This document shows, piece after piece, positions 1-5,850 of a stretch of 8,265 bases of DNA (position 1 is the first letter of the stretch; each line of letters opens with the position of its first letter). The translations under genes were made by a program, and so were the position numbers. The notes under the pieces were generated by a model, which had not been told where the DNA came from, did not search any database, and saw nothing but the letters and a program-made list of their open reading frames with translations. Source of the stretch: Actinomycetota bacterium (lineage in GTDB: Bacteria; Actinomycetota; Acidimicrobiia; IMCC26256); the NCBI GenBank assembly GCA_009702955.1, contig WLHA01000035.1:1-8265 (forward strand), given 5' to 3'.

Positions 1-801
1 ATTGATGCGCTCAACGCAGCACTTGGCGACGGCCGTGACGGTGTGCGCTTCTACCCAGGAGTTGAGTATCGCCATATCCTCGTAGTGCCAGGGGAGTGGG
101 CTGTCTCCGATTGTGTTCCACCGCATGATCTAACCGGCAAGCCAAGCATCTGGCCAACTGGTCCTGCTGCTGACAAGCTCCACGCGCTTATGAATGCATC
201 TCAAGCTGTAGTCGCTGAGGCGGCTTCACGCGTTGGCTCTGTTGCGACGCAGATTTGGTTATGGGGACAAGGAACGAGTCCGACACTCCCTTCATTCTCC
301 GATCGTTATGGTGTCACCGGTCGACTCACATCCGCAGTAGATCTTGTGCGCGGGTTAGGGGTACTCGCAGGCATAGAGGTACTAGATGTGCCTGGAGCCT
401 CGGCTGGTTTCGAGAATGACTACGTGGCTCAGAGAGATGCATGTCTCGCCTCTCTTGAGACCCAAGACTTCTTCATGCTCCATGTAGAGGCAACCGATGA
501 GGCTGGCCATCAGCAACTGCCGCTCACGAAGGTCGAGGCCCTCGAGCGCTGGGACTCTGAGATCATTGGTCCACTAGCGGAGGCGCTGCCTCGTTTTGGG
601 TCTTACCGGATTCTGTTGATGCCCGACCATGCAACCCCTTGCCGCCTCGGAACCCATACCTCAGATGCGGTTCCCTACATGCTCTATGACTCCGAGATTG
701 AAGGATCGGGAGGGGTCTACAGCGAGTCGGGGACCGAGGGGCTAGAGCCGGTTGTTGCCCATGAACTCATGGGCAGACTCGTCGCCCACGCACTCGCCTA
801 G
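1..801 (+). CDS. ApgM-family protein, 5'-truncated: cofactor-independent phosphoglycerate mutase or proposed homoserine kinase
   Basis: The frame is open from base 1, so the gene begins upstream; 266 residues of the C-terminal part are visible, against roughly 400 for the family. The sequence matches archaeal-type (ApgM) 2,3-bisphosphoglycerate-independent phosphoglycerate mutases of the alkaline phosphatase superfamily: PPHDLTG, WLWGQG, LPSF..YG, a SAVDLVRGLG block, and the metal-site motifs HVEATDEAGH (481-510), PDHATP (622-639) and GTHT (649-660), which supply Asp and His ligands for two divalent metals. The N-terminal catalytic Ser/Thr region is outside the window. Family knowledge: one ApgM subfamily is annotated as a proposed homoserine kinase because it sits next to hom and thrC. 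In many actinobacteria the order is hom-thrC-thrB-rho, and this gene holds the thrB place. Assignment to the superfamily is firm; the choice between glycolytic mutase and threonine pathway kinase is inference and needs the upstream genes. Confidence 0.85.
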   Translation: MDALNAALGDGRDGVRFYPGVEYRHILVVPGEWAVSDCVPPHDLTGKPSIWPTGPAADKLHALMNASQAVVAEAASRVGSVATQIWLWGQGTSPTLPSFSDRYGVTGRLTSAVDLVRGLGVLAGIEVLDVPGASAGFENDYVAQRDACLASLETQDFFMLHVEATDEAGHQQLPLTKVEALERWDSEIIGPLAEALPRFGSYRILLMPDHATPCRLGTHTSDAVPYMLYDSEIEGSGGVYSESGTEGLEPVVAHELMGRLVAHALA

Positions 802-945
802 GCATAGTCCCAAACCTGCGGACCCACTTAATTTGGGTAAGAGTCTGAGCACTTCAAGGCAGCCGGTATGCGTTTGGGTCCGGGATGTGAGTATGATTCT
901 CTCTGAACCGCCGCTCCCTCCGGATGTGGCACCTCTCTCCGACTA

Positions 946-970
946 GATCATCCGATCACAGGATCATCCG
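946..970 (+). repeat. Direct repeat GATCATCCG, two copies 16 bp apart
   Basis: GATCATCCG occurs at 946-954 and again at 962-970. Part of the second copy (CATCCGG, 965-971) is also the inverted complement of CCGGATG at 920-926. Two identical 9-mers spaced about one and a half helical turns apart in a presumed promoter/leader region could be a protein binding site, or the inverted pair could form a long-loop RNA stem. Chance occurrence cannot be excluded. Confidence 0.3.
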
Positions 971-1016
971 GCACCGGCGAGGCGGATAGTCGAAGAGGTT
1001 CGCAGTACTTCTTGGA

Positions 1017-1097
1017 ATTCCTTCCACGAAAAAAACACACCTCAACACACGGCATTGCTGCGGTTCGTCCCTTTCTATTTATTCTCTTCACAGTTCA
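1017..1097 (+). promoter_or_regulatory. Candidate Rho-utilisation (rut) region in the rho leader
   Basis: Two stretches are almost free of G on the coding strand. Bases 1017-1050 contain one G and are rich in CA/CC/CU, and 1068-1092 contain none and are rich in UC. They are separated by a short GC-containing segment. Rho loads on unstructured, C-rich, G-poor RNA of about 70-80 nt, and this segment has that size and composition, lying roughly 90-170 bases before the rho start. If transcribed, it would allow Rho to terminate its own message, as known for E. coli rho. The transcription start is unknown, so this remains a compositional inference. The AT-rich part (1076-1086) could instead belong to a promoter. 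Confidence 0.35.
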
Positions 1098-1109
1098 GGC
1101 TGCATAAGT

Positions 1110-1125
1110 CGAGGCCTCGGCCGAG
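1110..1125. promoter_or_regulatory. Two overlapping 10-bp palindromes
   Basis: CGAGGCCTCG (1110-1119) and CTCGGCCGAG (1116-1125) are each perfect 10-bp palindromes sharing four bases. They lie between the candidate rut stretch and the hairpin before rho. As DNA they could be an operator half-site pair; as RNA they form only short stems. No known factor is recognised. Confidence 0.3.
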
Positions 1126-1149
1126 ATCGGTAGCCCGCTGTGACCCCAC

Positions 1150-1168
1150 ACGTAACCAAAGGTTGCGT
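1150..1168 (+). promoter_or_regulatory. Hairpin immediately upstream of the rho ribosome binding site
   Basis: ACGTAACC (1150-1157) pairs with GGTTGCGT (1161-1168) around an AAA loop, giving eight pairs including one G-U. The stem ends ten bases before the AGGAG Shine-Dalgarno. No T run follows, so it is not a classical terminator. It may stabilise the message, form an accessory element for initiation, or mark the boundary of a leader structure. Confidence 0.4.
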
Positions 1169-1178
1169 TAGTTCCCTT

Positions 1179-1183
1179 AGGAG
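1179..1183 (+). promoter_or_regulatory. Ribosome binding site that decides the TTG start of rho
   Basis: AGGAG lies six bases before TTG at 1190. The next in-frame ATG (1220) has no comparable site and would remove the first ten residues ahead of the Rho_N domain. The TTG is therefore preferred. Confidence 0.75.
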
Positions 1184-1189
1184 CCCATA

Positions 1190-3199
1190 TTGAGTGCGAA
1201 GCAGGGTATTGAGCGTTCGATGCTTGACGGCAAGGATCGTGAAGAACTCCACTCCATCGCTGGTGCGATTGGTTTGAAGGGTGTCACGCGCCTCAAGAAG
1301 GCCGATCTTGTAGCTGCGATCCTCTCTGCTGCAGGGGGAGACGGCGATGCAAAAGCGCCCAAGGCTCCCCGTGCTACGAAAGCCAGTGCGGGTAAGAGCA
1401 CCGGTAATGATGGAGCGGGCAAGGAAGCCTCTGACAAGTCTGATTCTGGAAAGACTTCAGCGAGCGCTGCTCCTCGCAAAGCCATTCGCTCAAAACGTGC
1501 CTCTGAGTTAGAGGCCGGATCCATCGAGTCCCTCGCCGCCGAGCAGGATGCGATTGCATCTAGCGCTGGTTTGGGCACCGGGGCAGACCCAGAGATCGCA
1601 CCGCGCCCAAGGCGCAACTCCACACCTACGTCATCGGCGACGAATAACGAGCCGCAGACGAGTGGAGCCAGCGGTGGTACTGAGTCCGGATCAGAGTCTC
1701 GCTCTAATAACCAGGGCGGCACCGGTAGTGGTTCAGAGGATGGCGACGAGCAGAGCTCCTACTCAGACGCCAATCGCACCAGACGTCGTCGTCGCCGCGG
1801 CCGTGACCGCGTAGGCGGCCCGGGTGAAGAGGGCGGTCAAGGCGGACAGGGCGGCCAGAGCAATCAGGGTGGTCAGGGCAGCCAGAGCAACCAGGGCGGA
1901 CAGAGCAATCAAGGTCGCCAAGGTGGTCAAGGTCGTCAAGGTGGACAGGGTCGTCAAGGTGGCCAAGGTGGTCAGCGCCCAGAGCGCGGCAACTCGCGTG
2001 GGTACGACCGCGGTGGAGAACGCGAGCAGGCTGAGCCGCGCGGCGAGTTCACCGGCGAGCCAATTGAGATTGCAGGTCTGCTAGATCTTCGCGACGAGGG
2101 ATACGGATTCCTTCGCGCTACTGGCTACTTGCCTGGGCGCAATGACTCCTATGTTTCTGCAACACAGGTTCGCCGTTTCTCGCTGCGAAAAGGTGACTAC
2201 ATCAAGGGCGCAACGCGACCTGCTGCGAGCAATGAGAAGTACCCGGCGTTGCTTCGCGTTGACGAGATCAACGGTATGTCTCCTGAGGATGCGAAAGAAC
2301 GCCCTCGCTTCGAGGACCTAACTCCGCTATTCCCAGATGAGCGACTTACCCTTGAGATTAAGGATGAACCAACGCTTCTGACTGGTCGCATCATCGACCT
2401 TCTCTCGCCCATCGGTAAGGGTCAGCGCGGTTTGGTTGTCTCACCTCCTAAGGCTGGTAAGACCACCATTCTTAAGCAGCTTGTCTACTCAATCGAGCGC
2501 AATAACCCCGAGGTTCACCTCATGGTGCTCCTCGTTGATGAGCGCCCAGAAGAAGTGACCGACATGAAGCGCCACGTGCTTCGCGGTGAAGTAATTGCAA
2601 GCACGTTCGACCGACCCTCCGACGAGCACACACATGTTGCAGAGGTAGCAATCGAGCGCGCTAAGCGACTTGTTGAGCTCGGCAAGGACGTAGTAATCGT
2701 GCTCGACGGAATAACCCGTCTAGCGCGTGCTTATAACCTCGCGGCCCCTGCATCGGGGCGTGTGCTCTCAGGTGGTGTCGACTCAACCGCTCTCTACCCA
2801 CCGAAGCGATTCTTTGGAGCAGCGCGAAACGTTGAGGAGGGTGGATCGCTAACCATCATTGCGACCGCTCTCATTGAGACCGGTAGCCGCATGGATGAGG
2901 TCATCTTTGAGGAGTTCAAGGGAACCGGCAACATGGAGCTTCGCCTAGACCGCAAGTTGGCTGAGCGTCGCCTCTACCCGGCGATTGATGTCAACGCATC
3001 GAGCACCCGCCATGAGGAGTTGCTCTTCGAGCGAGACCAGCTGAACCAGGTCTGGAAACTCCGCCGAGTCCTCAATGCGCTTGCTGGCGACGGATCTGCC
3101 GCCCCTGGGCTTGAGCTTCTGCTCGACAAGCTTCGCTCCACCAAGAGCAATGACGGATTCCTCGCAGATATCGCCAATGCCCCATCCGGCGGCGGTTGA
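1190..3199 (+). CDS. rho: Transcription termination factor Rho with long disordered insertion
   Basis: Hexameric RNA-dependent ATPase/helicase that loads on C-rich RNA and ends transcription. It has 669 residues, against 419 in E. coli; the excess lies near the N-terminus. Domains: Rho_N helical domain (about 10-48); low-complexity Ala/Ser/Gly/Lys region (50-195); an Arg cluster with six consecutive Arg (196-207); 16 tandem tripeptides of GGQ/SNQ/GRQ/GSQ type (215-262); RNA-binding OB/cold-shock domain (about 289-365); ATPase core. Visible motifs are Walker A SPPKAGKT (418-425), VDERPEE (449-455), Walker B with D506, Q-loop GRVLSGGVDSTALYPPKRFF, and EEFKGTGNMEL. The Walker B motif reads LDGITRLARAYN where E. 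coli has LDSITRLARAYN, so Gly507 replaces the serine that contacts bicyclomycin. Such insertions are typical of actinobacterial Rho. The start is TTG with AGGAG. It is followed by rpmE, an order conserved in many bacteria. Confidence 0.98.
   Translation: MSAKQGIERSMLDGKDREELHSIAGAIGLKGVTRLKKADLVAAILSAAGGDGDAKAPKAPRATKASAGKSTGNDGAGKEASDKSDSGKTSASAAPRKAIRSKRASELEAGSIESLAAEQDAIASSAGLGTGADPEIAPRPRRNSTPTSSATNNEPQTSGASGGTESGSESRSNNQGGTGSGSEDGDEQSSYSDANRTRRRRRRGRDRVGGPGEEGGQGGQGGQSNQGGQGSQSNQGGQSNQGRQGGQGRQGGQGRQGGQGGQRPERGNSRGYDRGGEREQAEPRGEFTGEPIEIAGLLDLRDEGYGFLRATGYLPGRNDSYVSATQVRRFSLRKGDYIKGATRPAASNEKYPALLRVDEINGMSPEDAKERPRFEDLTPLFPDERLTLEIKDEPTLLTGRIIDLLSPIGKGQRGLVVSPPKAGKTTILKQLVYSIERNNPEVHLMVLLVDERPEEVTDMKRHVLRGEVIASTFDRPSDEHTHVAEVAIERAKRLVELGKDVVIVLDGITRLARAYNLAAPASGRVLSGGVDSTALYPPKRFFGAARNVEEGGSLTIIATALIETGSRMDEVIFEEFKGTGNMELRLDRKLAERRLYPAIDVNASSTRHEELLFERDQLNQVWKLRRVLNALAGDGSAAPGLELLLDKLRSTKSNDGFLADIANAPSGGG
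1832..1975 (+). repeat. Tandem tripeptide (9-bp) repeat inside rho
   Basis: Sixteen 9-bp units encode xxQ tripeptides (GGQ, SNQ, GSQ, GRQ), residues 215-262 of Rho. Within it, an 18-bp unit encoding GRQGGQ occurs three times in a row (1913-1930, 1931-1948, 1949-1966) with only synonymous changes. Nearly all glutamine, with Gly, Asn, Ser and Arg, it resembles a disordered, RNA-binding, possibly phase-separating segment. Such DNA is prone to slippage, so copy number may differ between strains. Confidence 0.9.
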
Positions 3200-3221
3200 T
3201 CCACAGAGTTGAGACGATTCT

Positions 3222-3245
3222 GCGCCCGGCAAGACCTCCGGGCGC
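3222..3245 (+). promoter_or_regulatory. Perfect hairpin in the rho-rpmE gap, candidate L31 leader
   Basis: GCGCCCGG (3222-3229) and CCGGGCGC (3238-3245) are exact inverted complements with an 8-base loop, all GC stem. No T run follows, so intrinsic termination is unlikely. It ends 24 bases before the rpmE start. Ribosomal protein leaders upstream of L31 genes, including an actinobacterial class, have been described as autoregulatory motifs; position and shape fit, but I cannot confirm a match to the consensus. It might otherwise separate or stabilise the rho and rpmE messages. Confidence 0.5.
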
Positions 3246-3269
3246 TCCACCGGTTAGATTGGAAAGACC

Positions 3270-3488
3270 ATGCAGACTGACATCCACCCCAAGTACGGCG
3301 AGTGCCAAGTGCACTGCTCCTGCGGCAATGAGTTCGTGACCCGTTCAGTGGTCGACTCAATGCGTGTTGAGCTATGCGCCGAGTGCCACCCCTTCTACAC
3401 CGGCAAGCAGAAGCTTGTAGACACCGGCGGACGCGTCGAGCGTTTCCAGAAGCGTTACGCCGCTGCAGCTAAGAAGCCCAAGAAGTAG
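3270..3488 (+). CDS. rpmE: 50S ribosomal protein L31, zinc-binding type
   Basis: Small protein of the large ribosomal subunit, located at the intersubunit bridge region. Its 72 residues match the usual length. It opens with the family signature MQTDIHPKYGE and carries LCAECHPFYTGKQK and TGGRVERFQKRY. Cys16, Cys18, Cys36 and Cys39 line up with the four zinc ligands of E. coli L31, so this is the C+ (RpmE) form rather than the zinc-independent paralogue; Cys12 and His15 are additional nearby. A lysine-rich tail ends the protein. The start ATG is preceded by GGAAAG (3261-3266). It sits 70 bases after rho, the classic neighbour, and a strong hairpin in the gap may control it. Zinc-responsive control, known for other L31 genes, is not evident in the visible sequence. 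Confidence 0.97.
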   Translation: MQTDIHPKYGECQVHCSCGNEFVTRSVVDSMRVELCAECHPFYTGKQKLVDTGGRVERFQKRYAAAAKKPKK

Positions 3489-3515
3489 GACTCCCTACCG
3501 CATGAGAGTGTCTCG

Positions 3516-4421
3516 ATGACCGCTCCTGCGCAACCAGTGCGCTACATGGGCGGTCAGGCCGTCATGGACGGCGTGATGATGCGCGGTGAAGATATCTGGG
3601 CGGTTGCGGTTCGTCGTCTCGATGGAGGCATCGAACTTAAGACCGGCGAGTGCGCCAATTGGTCTCAGGCTTGGGGGCGAATTCCCCTCGCTCGTGGAGT
3701 CGCAAATCTCATAGAGTCGCTCTCGCTCGGAATGAAGTCCCTCACCTGGTCTGCCGAGGTGAACACCCCCGAAGAGGACCGCTTATCCAAGGGTGGAACG
3801 ACTGTATCGATGGTAATTGCACTCGCATTCTTTGTGGGCCTTTTTCTCTTGATCCCGATGCTCGGGGCTCGCGGTTTGACCGCAGCATTCGGATTATCTC
3901 CTCTCGCTTTCCATGCGATTGAGGGTTTATGCAGCCTTGGATTCTTCCTCGGCTACCTCACTCTTATCGGCAAGGTTCCTGATATCAATCGAGTATTCCA
4001 ATATCACGGCGCTGAGCACAAAGCGATTGCAGCGTATGAGAATGGTGTCGAGCTAACTGCCCAAGAGGCGCAGAAATTTACAACTCAGCATGTTCGCTGC
4101 GGAACTAACTTTTTGCTGACCGTCTTTGTTATCGCGATTTTCTTGTACAGCCTTGTTGGTAGGCCCTCGGTGCTTGTCCTCGTTGCTTCTCGGGTCGTAC
4201 TCGTTCCGGTTATCGCTGGCCTCGCTTATGAAGTGATTCGTTTCGCTGCACGAAACATGCAGCGGGGTTGGGTGCGAGCACTAATGATCCCCGGACTCAC
4301 CCTCCAGCGCCTCACGACTCGCGAGCCAAGCCTCGAGCAAATTGAGATCGCCATCGCTGCGCTCACCGCAGTATTTACTCCAGCACAGACCACCGAAGTT
4401 GAGTCGCGCGTAAGCGCTTAG
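3516..4421 (+). CDS. DUF1385 (YqhQ-like) membrane protein
   Basis: Member of the DUF1385 family, whose biochemical role is not established to my knowledge. The 301 residues show the family hallmarks: GGQAVMDGVMMRG (12-24), RVFQYHGAEHKAIAAYENG (159-177), HVRCGTNFL (192-200), PVIAGLAYEVIR (231-242) and the C-terminal PGLTLQRLTTREP (259-271). Hydrophobic segments at about 96-116, 131-151, 198-214 and 218-240 suggest four membrane spans, with the charged, His/Glu-rich EHK motif between the second and third. The ATG at 3516 is the only reasonable start; the ATG at 3502 is in another frame and stops at once. The upstream signal (GAGAG, 3504-3508) is weak. It begins 27 bases after rpmE. Family members often sit beside rpmE and prfA, including in clostridia, which points to a conserved link with translation or the membrane that is still unexplained. 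Confidence 0.92.
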   Translation: MTAPAQPVRYMGGQAVMDGVMMRGEDIWAVAVRRLDGGIELKTGECANWSQAWGRIPLARGVANLIESLSLGMKSLTWSAEVNTPEEDRLSKGGTTVSMVIALAFFVGLFLLIPMLGARGLTAAFGLSPLAFHAIEGLCSLGFFLGYLTLIGKVPDINRVFQYHGAEHKAIAAYENGVELTAQEAQKFTTQHVRCGTNFLLTVFVIAIFLYSLVGRPSVLVLVASRVVLVPVIAGLAYEVIRFAARNMQRGWVRALMIPGLTLQRLTTREPSLEQIEIAIAALTAVFTPAQTTEVESRVSA

Positions 4422-4440
4422 GTACCGCCTCGGCGGGTAC
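4422..4440 (+). promoter_or_regulatory. Small hairpin directly after the DUF1385 stop codon
   Basis: GTACC (4422-4426) pairs with GGTAC (4436-4440). The stem continues with GC/GC around a CTCG loop and one bulged G; an alternative is CCGCC/GGCGG. It starts at the base after the stop codon. The following bases (TCTCAACTT) are not a proper T run, so it could be a weak terminator, a processing site or a 3' protective stem between the DUF1385 gene and the oxidoreductase. Confidence 0.35.
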
Positions 4441-4469
4441 TCTCAACTTGCCTGCACCCGCCCAGGCTT

Positions 4470-4474
4470 GGAGG
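4470..4474 (+). promoter_or_regulatory. Ribosome binding site fixing the oxidoreductase start at ATG 4483
   Basis: GGAGG lies eight bases before ATG 4483. An earlier in-frame TTG at 4468 overlaps this site and cannot use it. The protein therefore begins MKFGIFYEHQ, as expected for the family, and not five residues earlier. Confidence 0.85.
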
Positions 4475-4482
4475 TTTGGAAG

Positions 4483-5850
4483 ATGAAGTTTGGGATTTTC
4501 TATGAGCACCAATTGCCGCGTCCTTGGGAAGAGGGCTCGGAGCAGCGCCTATTCCAAGAGGCCCTAGATCAGATCGAGTATGCAGACTCAATCGGTATTG
4601 ATTATGTCTGGGAGGTTGAGCACCACTTCCTTGAGGAGTACAGCCACTCGAGTGCGCCTGAAGTATTCCTAGCGGCAGCTTCACAGCGAACCAAACGCAT
4701 GCGCCTTGGGCATGGAGTAATACAGACCTCTCCTGCCTATAACCACCCTGCGCGAATCGCTGAGCGCCTATCAACTCTCGACCTTGTCTCTAATGGACGT
4801 GTTGATTTTGGCTCCGGAGAATCTAGTAGCGAGGCAGAGCTCGGCGGTTTTGGTATAGACCCTGAAGTGAAGCGTGCAATGTGGGAAGAGGGGCTGCGTG
4901 TTGCGGTTCGCTGTATGACAGAGGCACCCTTCACTGGGCACGCTGGCGAGTTTGTAACCATGCCGCCGCGCAATGTTGTACCGAAGCCTGTGCAGAAGCC
5001 CCACCCTCCACTCTGGCTTGCATGCAGCCGCAAAGACACGATTCACTTCGCGGCCCAGCATGGAATGGGTGCACTTGCCTTCGCGTTCGCCGATCCTGAA
5101 GAGGCGAAGCACTGGGTCGATGACTACTACGCGACCCTTGCCTCCGAAGGGGTACCGATTGGCGACGCTGTAAATCCCAACCTTGCATGCGTTACAACAT
5201 TTATGTGCCACGAGGATGAGCAGGTAGCGCTAGCGCGTGGTCTCGAGGGTGCGAACTTCTTCGGGTATTCCCTTGCTCATTACTACATCTTCGGGCGCCA
5301 CCAGCCAGGCGTGACCGATGTCTGGAGCGAGTACGGCGATCGGCGACGCGAGCATGGATTCGACCCCGATGCTGTCGCGATGGCTGAGGCAAATGCGGAC
5401 CGCCTCGGTGCAAAAGTTGTCTCAGGCGATCAGTCCGGACTCCGTGGTGCGATCGGTACGCCAGATCAAGTTCGCGAGTACCTGCGACGCTACGAAGAGT
5501 GTGGAATAGACCAGGTAATCCTTTGTTTTCAGGCTGGGAAGAATCGCCACGAGCACATCATGGAGAGCCTCGAGTTACTAGCACGCGATGTGCTGCCTGA
5601 GTTTGCCGAGCGCGAGATAGAGGCGCAGGCAAAGAAAGATTTGCGACTTGCTCCTGTTATCGAGGCTGTAATGGCGCGCAAGCCTGCGTCGGATCATCCT
5701 CCGCTCCAATCACCAGATTATGAATTCCCAGCAATCCCGCGCCTGATGGCGGATCGCATGAACTCTGATGAGTTTCATGCGTGGCTCGACAACGTTGCTG
5801 AGGCCTCAGCATCCGGAAACTCAGATGATGTAAGAGGTTTACTCGAATGA
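4483..5850 (+). CDS. LLM-class flavin-dependent oxidoreductase (luciferase-like monooxygenase)
   Basis: 455-residue TIM-barrel enzyme of the bacterial luciferase-like superfamily, which uses FMN or coenzyme F420; the cofactor and substrate cannot be read from the sequence. Family signs: N-terminal strand MKFGIFYE, EVEHHFLEEYSHSSAPEVFL (44-63) with the paired His47-His48, RTKRMRLGHGV (69-79), the NHPARIAERLSTLDLVSNGR segment (87-106) and RVDFGSG (106-112), then PPLWLAC (175-181) and GTPDQVREYL (325-334). About 85 C-terminal residues (from 370) extend past the barrel and are charged and partly disordered. It is cytoplasmic, with no signal peptide. The start codon was moved to ATG 4483 because of GGAGG. 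Its stop overlaps the prfA start, so the two are translationally coupled; it is not a standard member of the rho-prfA block, which suggests insertion into the operon. Base composition does not stand out from its neighbours. Confidence 0.92.
   Translation: MKFGIFYEHQLPRPWEEGSEQRLFQEALDQIEYADSIGIDYVWEVEHHFLEEYSHSSAPEVFLAAASQRTKRMRLGHGVIQTSPAYNHPARIAERLSTLDLVSNGRVDFGSGESSSEAELGGFGIDPEVKRAMWEEGLRVAVRCMTEAPFTGHAGEFVTMPPRNVVPKPVQKPHPPLWLACSRKDTIHFAAQHGMGALAFAFADPEEAKHWVDDYYATLASEGVPIGDAVNPNLACVTTFMCHEDEQVALARGLEGANFFGYSLAHYYIFGRHQPGVTDVWSEYGDRRREHGFDPDAVAMAEANADRLGAKVVSGDQSGLRGAIGTPDQVREYLRRYEECGIDQVILCFQAGKNRHEHIMESLELLARDVLPEFAEREIEAQAKKDLRLAPVIEAVMARKPASDHPPLQSPDYEFPAIPRLMADRMNSDEFHAWLDNVAEASASGNSDDVRGLLE

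Larger units (their letters stand above)
802..1189 (+). promoter_or_regulatory. 388-base gap, probable rho promoter and long 5' leader
   Basis: No convincing gene is visible here. It probably carries the rho promoter and leader. TATGAT at 892-897 is a fair -10 hexamer, but no good -35 element sits at the right distance. A second weak option is TGCATAAGT at 1101-1109. Two tiny ORFs exist: 868-906 (12 codons, with AAGG eight bases upstream) and 893-946 (17 codons, Pro-rich); neither can be supported as a real leader peptide. The end of the preceding gene has only a weak 5-bp hairpin (ACCCA/TGGGT around 823-839) without a T run, so readthrough into rho is possible. Rho of enterobacteria is known to control its own leader; the G-poor stretch annotated separately would suit that here. 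Confidence 0.4.

Noticed and set aside
752..946. 64-codon frame spanning the end of the ApgM gene and the gap
   Set aside because: Most of it lies in another frame of a clear gene, it has no recognisable sequence, and no ribosome site precedes it.
802..1189. Possible tRNA or small structured RNA gene in the gap
   Set aside because: No cloverleaf, T-loop GGTTCRA pattern or other recognisable RNA signature was found; only short local stems are present.
1177..1722. Long minus-strand open frame opposite the 5' part of rho
   Set aside because: Its composition (Ala/Ser/Pro-rich) is the mirror of the low-complexity rho codons, it has no family resemblance, and rho is unmistakable in this region.
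1763..2084. Alternative frames over the rho repeat, giving Thr/Leu- or Val/Lys-rich repetitive proteins
   Set aside because: Any frame through a tandem 9-bp repeat stays open and repetitive; these are shadows of the GGQ array.
2945..3360. Several minus-strand frames across the rho end and rpmE
   Set aside because: They overlap two confidently identified genes, including the universally conserved L31 coding region, and show no domain.
4468..4482. TTG start adding five residues to the oxidoreductase
   Set aside because: The GGAGG site overlaps this codon and is ideally spaced for ATG 4483, which also gives the typical family N-terminus.
4418..5211. Minus-strand frames opposite the oxidoreductase 5' half
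   Set aside because: They are shadows produced by codon bias; no ribosome sites or family motifs were found.
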